Positions 58,393 to 64,000 of a stretch of 64,000 nucleotides of DNA are shown here, one piece after another (positions within the stretch are counted from its first letter, which is position 1; each line of letters opens with the position of its first letter). The notes beneath the pieces were generated by a model, which did not search any database, was not told where the DNA came from, and was given only the letters and a program-made list of their open reading frames with translations. The position numbers were made by a program, and so were the translations under genes. This DNA comes from Cryptomeria japonica (lineage: Eukaryota > Streptophyta > Pinopsida > Cupressales > Cupressaceae), in contig NC_081410.1 of assembly GCF_030272615.1 (NCBI RefSeq), positions 505,461,442 to 505,525,441 on the forward strand, given 5' to 3'.

Positions 58393-60517
58393 GATAAAGA
58401 TATTTTTTCGTATGATTTGCTGTCTAATATTGCACACCAGCTGGGTAGACTTCCGATGATAATCTATTGAGTGTGATATATTTTTGTACGACGGAGTATA
58501 AAAGACCATACGCCAGTTTCTGAGACTTGTACGACAGAGTTTGTAAATCCAAATGACAAACTATAAGGATTAATGAAAGCTCATATGACAGTAGGTATGT
58601 AATAGGATGATATTTCAACAGGCTCGTATGATAGAGGACTGGACAAAGACAAAATTTTGACAGGCAGATTTTTCAATGACTGACGAGAGCTAGTTTTTTA
58701 CAAGGGCTAAGTTTTCGATGACTGACGAGGACCAGTTTGGACTAGAACAGAGTTTTGATCACTGAGTTGTTGATTTGTTTGATTTGTTCTCTCCAGTTTC
58801 AGTATTTCAGTTTTAGTTTTAGGGATGAAAAACACAGAAAACACGCAAGATGTTCAATAATTCCAAGCACAACACGCTAATCCTATGGAAGTTAGCTGAG
58901 AGAAGAAAGTCTTTGCTTGCTGACTTAGGTACACACCCAATAGCTAATCAAAATACGGTCATTGAGTCTCACACAATGGATTTTCAATGCCATATTAGCT
59001 GACTCCAAATGCTAATTGGGGCATGATATGGCAAGTGTCTTGGGAGAGTTACTATCTCTCTTGCACAAAGATTATCAACCTTTTGGATGTGAACCGGGTA
59101 GCTTCTAATCTTATAGTTCTTAGTCAGGAATTTCATTTGAAATTACCCCTTGAAGTTACACAAGCATGATTAAGGCCTATAGCCCAACAACCTACCGAAA
59201 CAAGTTGTAGTCACGTAAACGTGATTGAGACTGTGAGGCCCTACAAAATGATCAATATGAGAGATCTCAAAGAGAAAACTCAAATAATCCCATCCTCTGA
59301 GACTTTAATCATCAGAGGCCTATTTATTATAGTGAGTTGGAATGCTTAGGTCCAGTTGTACTCACTTGGGTCGTTCTCACAGGGTGATTACTTTTTCCCA
59401 CTGTGACAGACCCGCTAAAGGTACACAAATCTCAATTTTACAAAAAGCCTCAAGGGTCTAGATTTCTGATTGTCTGTAAAAGACAAGAGAATACTCTCCT
59501 ACCTCTTAGATTTTTCTGAAAACACAAAAGACAGATTTGTTCATTAACCAAACAGTAATTTAAGTGCCTAAAAATGAATTTAAAGAATCCACGATGTTTG
59601 GTCAATTTTCTTTAGGCAACCTGCAAAAACAACGCATCAGTAGTCATGTTGTTTTTTATTCTTTAACAAGCGTTGTGCAAGAAACCGGTTAGGCTGTGAA
59701 AATATCAGGCAGACAGAAGACAATTCAAGGTTAACGTTAGTATCATCAAAATTTAATCCAAGAAAAACCTTGAAAAGTAATTTGTTTTTCAAAAAATATC
59801 CTAATCTAACTCCTCCAACCTGCAAGAAATTGTTAGAAACCTGCAAGAAGAAAAAGTTAGCGAAATATCAAATCTCTTGGTGAGCTTACACAAGCCTAAT
59901 TTCAAATCTTGGTTACAAATTTTTCACTCCTACTGCTGAAATGCCCTAAATTTTGACTAAGTCTGAAATTTGGAAGATCCTCCAAAAACTAGATTTTGCA
60001 TTATAACTCCTGGAGGTTTGAAACCCCTCTCAAACATCCTGACAATATATATGGAATATAACTTAAAGTATAAGAAAGAGAAAAGAGAAGAGGAAATGTC
60101 ACTTATACTTAAATGTTATATTCTATATATATATATTGACCTTCCACAAGCCTAATTTCAAGCAAACTCCTAAAAAAAAAATCTTTGTTTTTAATACGAC
60201 AGAATAGTAACTCGTTCGAGTATTCTCACCTGACCATACGAGAATTCTCACAGAACCAAACGAGTAAACACAGAAGCAAATGACAAATCATTTACTCGTA
60301 TGACTATTCTCACAAAGTCAAACAATAAAATACAGAATCATATATTCAGAGCAGAAATTTGTACAAGCCCATTTTCTAATTTGTACGATAAAACAAAGAC
60401 CTTGACAGATCATCGTACAATGCAGTAATAACACTCATATGATATTTAGCAGCGACTATACGAATGAGACCTGTAGGATAAAAAAAGTGATTTTGAGGCC
60501 GAAGTACTGAATTTCAT
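58393..60517 (-). other. Leader of element 4 with recurring short motifs
   Basis: About 2.1 kb between the primer site and the insertion of element 6. No frame has a recognisable product. Short words of the type GTACGAC, CGTATGA and CATACGA recur on both strands in two clusters, about 58400-58640 and 60190-60480. A block at about 58850-59420 has no such words and nothing else I recognise. Confidence 0.55.
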
Positions 60518-60535
60518 GCCCCACGGTGGGCACCA
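60518..60535 (-). promoter_or_regulatory. Primer-binding site of element 4
   Basis: On the minus strand TGGTGCCCACCGTGGGGC begins four bases after the 5' LTR. This phrase is common after 5' LTRs of plant Gypsy elements. The primer tRNA is not assigned. Confidence 0.7.
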
Positions 60536-60539
60536 AAAA

Positions 60540-61550
60540 TGTGTGTGTGAAAAGTGGACCTGTATCTGTATCTGAAATACACAACACTTCAATTAAGTCA
60601 TTAGATGCATGGTTAGTAAATCAATAATCAATAAATAATAAACCATTACAAAGTGACCTATTGCCTTCTAGTAGATGCGAGTTTGGATTGCTCTCAGATT
60701 GCTAAGTTATCTAGTGACTAGACAACACCTAAACAAAGGATTTTTAAATCTATATGAGCATGAATATGAGCTAAATGGATGTAGGATTTAAGCTAGATAT
60801 GCAAGATTAATCTAACATGATTTAAGAAATATATGAATATTTAAGCTAAATGATTTAAGCAATATGAAATAACTAATATGCAATATCTCAATGCAAATTC
60901 TCAATGAACCTAGAGCAAAAATAGCATAATAACAATATATTCTCTAGGATCTCTGATTAGGAGATGAGAGCTTGAATTTATAGAAAATTCAGAAAGAAAG
61001 CAACGACTGAGATCAAATGATGATGAGCGGTCAAGATTTTCCAAGAGGAAGCACAATCTAGGTGAATTGATGTGATTGGATGATTTACTCAGTTTTAAAG
61101 GACATTGAACTAAAATTAAGATAAAATCAGGAAAAAACTGATTTATTCTCTATTTCATTCAATTTTAATATTTTATTATTTTATTTTCTTTCTTTGAGAT
61201 TATTTATCAATTTTTCATTTGTTTTTCAAGATTATCTCCATTTGATTTTTTTTCTCAAATTTTTAATTCTTTTTTGGTCAATTAATTCCTCTTTTTGATG
61301 ATTTAATGGCAAATTGATTTATTTGATTAAATATGCTAGGATATTCAATAAAATAAATAGGATAATTGTTAAAAAATGATTTACTTGGAATGATTAATTA
61401 ATATTGAGTTATTGATTTGCCATGTGACATTGATGATTTTAGAAATTAATTGTGTGCTCAAGATTGATTTAATTGCCTTTGGTTAGGACCTTGGTGATGT
61501 TGTCGAGATTAGGGGCTCATGGTTTAGATGACCATTTTTAGGGTATTACA
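60540..61550 (-). repeat. 5' LTR of element 4
   Basis: 1,011 bp, the partner of 15991-17000. On the minus strand it starts TGTAATACCC and ends CACACACACA. It is followed on the plus strand by the target duplication gtttg. Confidence 0.9.
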
Positions 61551-62666
61551 GTTTGCAGATTGAAGAAAGCTTTATATGGATTAAAACAAGCTCCTAGAGC
61601 TTGGTATGCAAGGTTGGATAAATATCTTTTGAAGCTTGGTTTTATTAAAGGTAGTGTTGATAGTAATTTATATTATAAGACCACTAATGATGATTTTCTG
61701 ATTATTGAAGTATTTGTTGATGATATCATTTTTGGAGGAAAAGATAAATGGTGCATAGAATTTTTAAATAATATAAAAAATGAATTTGAAATGTCCATGA
61801 TTGGTGAGATGAGATTTTTCTTAGGTTTGCAGATTACTCAAACTGACAAAGGCATTTTTATTTTTTAAACTAAGTATCTAAGGGAAATGTTGAAGAAGTT
61901 TGGTATGGATAATTCCAAACTGGTAAGTACTCGTATGGTGACAAGTGAGAAATTATCTATCAAGGATAATTCTACACCAATAAATCTGACAAGGTATAAG
62001 TCTATGATTGGTGGCTTGCTATATTTAACTCAGACTAGACCAGATATTATGAATGCAGTAAGTATTGTTTCAAGATATCAAAGTAATCCTTAAGAAAATC
62101 ATGAATATGCAGTAAAGAGGATATTTCGGTATTTGCAAGGAACAACAAAATATGGCTTATGGTATTCTAGAGATGATGATTTCTCTTTATGTGCATATAC
62201 TGACTTAGATTGGGTAGGAGATACTGATGACAGGAAGAGCACTTCTGGTGGAGCTTTCTTTTTTGGAAAGAAACTGGTTTCATGGATCAACAAAAAATAG
62301 TCATGTATTTCTTTATCTACTGCAGAAGCTGAGTATGTTGCAGCAACAACTAATTGCATTCAAGTCTTGTGGATGAAGCAAATGTTGAAGGATATCAAGG
62401 TAAACTGTAGTGAACCAGTAGTTATGTACTGTGATAACTCTGCAGCTATTGACATATCTAAGAATCCGGTATTTCACTTTAAGACTAAGGATATATCAAT
62501 AAAGTATAACTTTCTGAAGGACAAGGTAGAAGGAAAGGAAGTCAAATTGGTTTATGTGAACACTAAAGAACATATTGCAAACATATTCACTAAACCACTA
62601 TCTAAGGAATCATTTGAGTATTTGAGAGACAGGTTATGGGTTTCTGCCCCTTTGACAGAGACTTGA
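61551..62666 (+). pseudogene. pol: Copia pol: rest of RT and RNase H (element 2)
   Basis: The RT frame cut at 15990 resumes with [18 protein letters not shown]. The active-site box FVDDIIFGG is near 61715. Stops lie near 61866, 62091 and 62298. RNase H has DWVGDTDDRKSTSGG, STAEAEY and YCDNSAA, and the frame ends with IFTKPLSKESFEYLRD, then a TGA at 62664-62666. The layout is close to that of element 1, so the two are related families. Inactive because of the stops. Confidence 0.9.
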
Positions 62667-63012
62667 TTGATGCAGTTTATCATCAGTCTGACATGCATTA
62701 TCAAAGATATTATTCATTCTAACACTGATGAGTGGTGCTACTACTCAAGGGGAGTAGTCATCTTTGAGATTAAGAGGTTTATATTCTTGCTTTGATATTT
62801 GTGTCAGACTTTTGGCAATGATGTCAAAGGGGGAGAGATAGTGATGTGAAAAATAAATTCAGAACTTTACAGAGATATTACTCAAAGGGGGAGAGTTATT
62901 GATATTCAAGAGATTGTTGGTCGTCTTCCACAGGGGGAGACTTGTTTGGCATTTTTTTTGGTACTTAGATGTTTTTCACATCTAGTGTTGCCATCAATGC
63001 CAAAGGGGATAT
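62667..63012 (+). other. 3' tail and polypurine tracts of element 2
   Basis: Non-coding tail with CAAAGGGGGAGAG near 62826, CAAAGGGGGAGAG near 62884, CAGGGGGAGAC near 62933 and a degenerate CCAAAGGGGATAT just before the LTR. The last, normally AAAGGGGGAGAT, has lost one G. Confidence 0.8.
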
Positions 63013-64000
63013 TTTTGGCATTATGGATGAATTGATTATGTGTTGCATTGATGTTTTGTCATTGATGTCAACACTAGCTGTTAAGGTTGGTTACATGTTC
63101 CTAGAGCATGTTTTGGGCAGTTGGTATTGACTTGGTAATCGGATGCTATCATACACTCTTGTAAACCTATACTGACATTGGTTTAAGGTTTAACCGATAG
63201 AGCTTTCACTGAGGAATCTTGACAGGATGCATAAGTGGTGTTGGTGCGGCTTCTACATGGATTTCAGGATGCTGAAGATATTCTTTGATCGTTCTTCAAC
63301 TACTTGAAGATATTGCTTTGGCATGGTGGACCCAAAATAGGTTCGGTAACTATCTAGGTTATGGATTGGTATCATGTTAATGTTTAATCTACACGTTACC
63401 AAGATGTTTCGGGATGTTCTATGGATTGTTTATTGTTGTTTTGGTCCTAAGCCGACATGGCATATCATTGTAATATGGATTTATGTAATGATCTTATTGT
63501 AATATCTTTTAGGTGGCCGACATAATTGGTTTAGGTCTTTAGCCGACATGGCGAAGGAGATTTGGTCGATCATAGGTGATCAAATTGGGATTAAGGAAGA
63601 GGTCATAGGCCTTTGGTATTGAGCTTAACTGGGACTATAATCGGGCATGGTAGATGCTATCTCTGGAAGTTCATTACTCTGGATTGTTGTCCATTTATCT
63701 TGAGGTGGTTATAACCTCTCTGTAGTCAGTAAGACTCTTTTGTAATGAAAAGTATGCTCTAGGCAGTGTGCCTTCCTGCATGTGTAGGCCCCTCATTGTA
63801 TTACATACTTTTTGTAGAAGTATCATCTGACCGTGGGTAGGCTTCCCACTGTGGTTTTTCCTTTTCTGAGTTTTCCACGTACAAATCATGGTGTTATGTG
63901 GTATGGCTGCATTGTGTTGATTATCTGGTTTATTGTTTAGTTTCATTGCTTATCGGTATCTGTTTCTGCTATTCTGGTACTTAATGTTTATATGCTCCGG
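63013..64000 (+). repeat. 3' LTR of element 2, cut by the window end
   Basis: It starts TTTTGGCATT where the 5' LTR has TGTTGGCATT, so the terminal dinucleotide TG is mutated. 988 bp are visible, matching 4820-5991 apart from two deletions of 116 bp and about 65 bp. The window ends about 88 bp before the expected LTR end. Confidence 0.92.

Larger units (their letters stand above)
15991..61550 (-). mobile_element. Element 4: Gypsy-like element with gag and no visible pol, minus strand
   Basis: LTR copies at 15991-17000 and 60540-61550 are flanked by the exact five-base duplication gtttg (15986-15990 and 61551-61555) in the RT gene of element 2. On the plus strand there is no primer site after the left LTR. 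On the minus strand there is TGGTGCCCACCGTGGGGC four bases after the right LTR, and a purine tract AAAGAGAGGCAAA right before the left LTR. The element therefore reads right to left. After removing elements 5 and 6 it is about 11.06 kb. It contains a leader of about 2.5 kb, one gag frame and a 4.4 kb non-coding tail. It looks like a non-autonomous gag-only or large derivative element. Confidence 0.88.
4820..64000 (+). mobile_element. Element 2: Ty1/copia retrotransposon split by nested insertions
   Basis: The 5' LTR is at 4820-6079 and the 3' LTR starts at 63013 and runs off the window. Between them the element's own sequence occurs in three blocks: 6080-7760, 14634-15990 and 61551-63012. Reading frames join correctly across both insertions (elements 3 and 4), each flanked by a short target duplication. 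Own length inside the window is about 6.7 kb; by comparison with the 5' LTR roughly 88 bp of the 3' LTR is missing at the right edge. Domain order is gag, protease, integrase, RT, RNase H. Many stops and frameshifts make it inactive. As host of all other insertions it is the oldest complete element here. Confidence 0.93.

Noticed and set aside
59637-60155. Small frames in 59637-60155 as host genes
   Set aside because: They are short, lie inside the leader of element 4, and show no domain or codon signal.
1-64000. CRISPR arrays, operons, ribosome binding sites, tRNA and rRNA genes
   Set aside because: The repeats present are LTRs and tandem arrays without spacers, the sequence is clearly plant, and no tRNA or rRNA core was found by eye.

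Overview
This window is from a large, repeat-dense plant genome. All 64 kb can be assigned to LTR retrotransposons apart from about 300 bp at 4519-4819, and I see no host gene, tRNA, rRNA or CRISPR. The evidence is plant-type Ty1/copia and Ty3/gypsy polyproteins, initiator-Met tRNA primer sites, five-base target duplications and AT-rich sequence. A conifer or another large-genome land plant is plausible, but the species cannot be read from the sequence.

The window is one nest of insertions. Element 1 (1-4518, + strand) is the 3' part of a Copia element: integrase, RT, RNase H and a 1.55 kb 3' LTR. Element 2 (4820 to beyond 64000, + strand) is a Copia element of about 6.8 kb stretched across almost the whole window by insertions. 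Its 5' LTR, gag and protease are at 4820-7760, integrase and the start of RT at 14634-15990, and the rest of RT, RNase H and the 3' LTR at 61551-64000. Element 3 (7761-14633) is a Copia-like element without pol, inserted at gttag/gttat. It carries a coiled-coil zinc-knuckle Gag-like ORF and a second, broken reading frame of 1,118 codons. Element 4 (15991-61550, minus strand, target duplication gtttg) is an 11 kb Gypsy-like element with a gag remnant and no visible pol.

Element 4 contains two further insertions. Element 5 (21372-26160, duplication ccttg) is a decayed 4.8 kb Tnt1-type Copia element. Element 6 (28684-58387, duplication cagac/tagac) is a 20 kb Gypsy element with 6.43 kb LTRs. Element 6 is in turn interrupted inside its gag by element 7 (36705-46362, duplication ccagt), a relative with an intact 6.25 kb 5' LTR but a truncated body and an unrelated-looking 3' end. 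The relative insertion order is therefore 2, then 3 and 4, then 5 and 6, then 7.

The most unusual content is in elements 6 and 7. Each of their three long LTRs contains a reading frame of about 1,200 codons. It lies downstream of a TATA box and upstream of the primer-binding site, so the frame is part of the LTR and is duplicated at both ends of the element. The copy in element 7 has one in-frame stop in 1,213 codons. The upstream part of each LTR carries three to five stem-loop motifs, partly in a 277 bp tandem array. Element 3 independently carries a large ORF with a similar overall layout: an N-terminal globular part, a strongly basic middle and a helical C-terminus. The Gypsy pol also has a complete second RNase H domain placed before, not after, reverse transcriptase. 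All coding regions are broken by stops or frameshifts, and many of the stops look like C-to-T changes at CAG sites.
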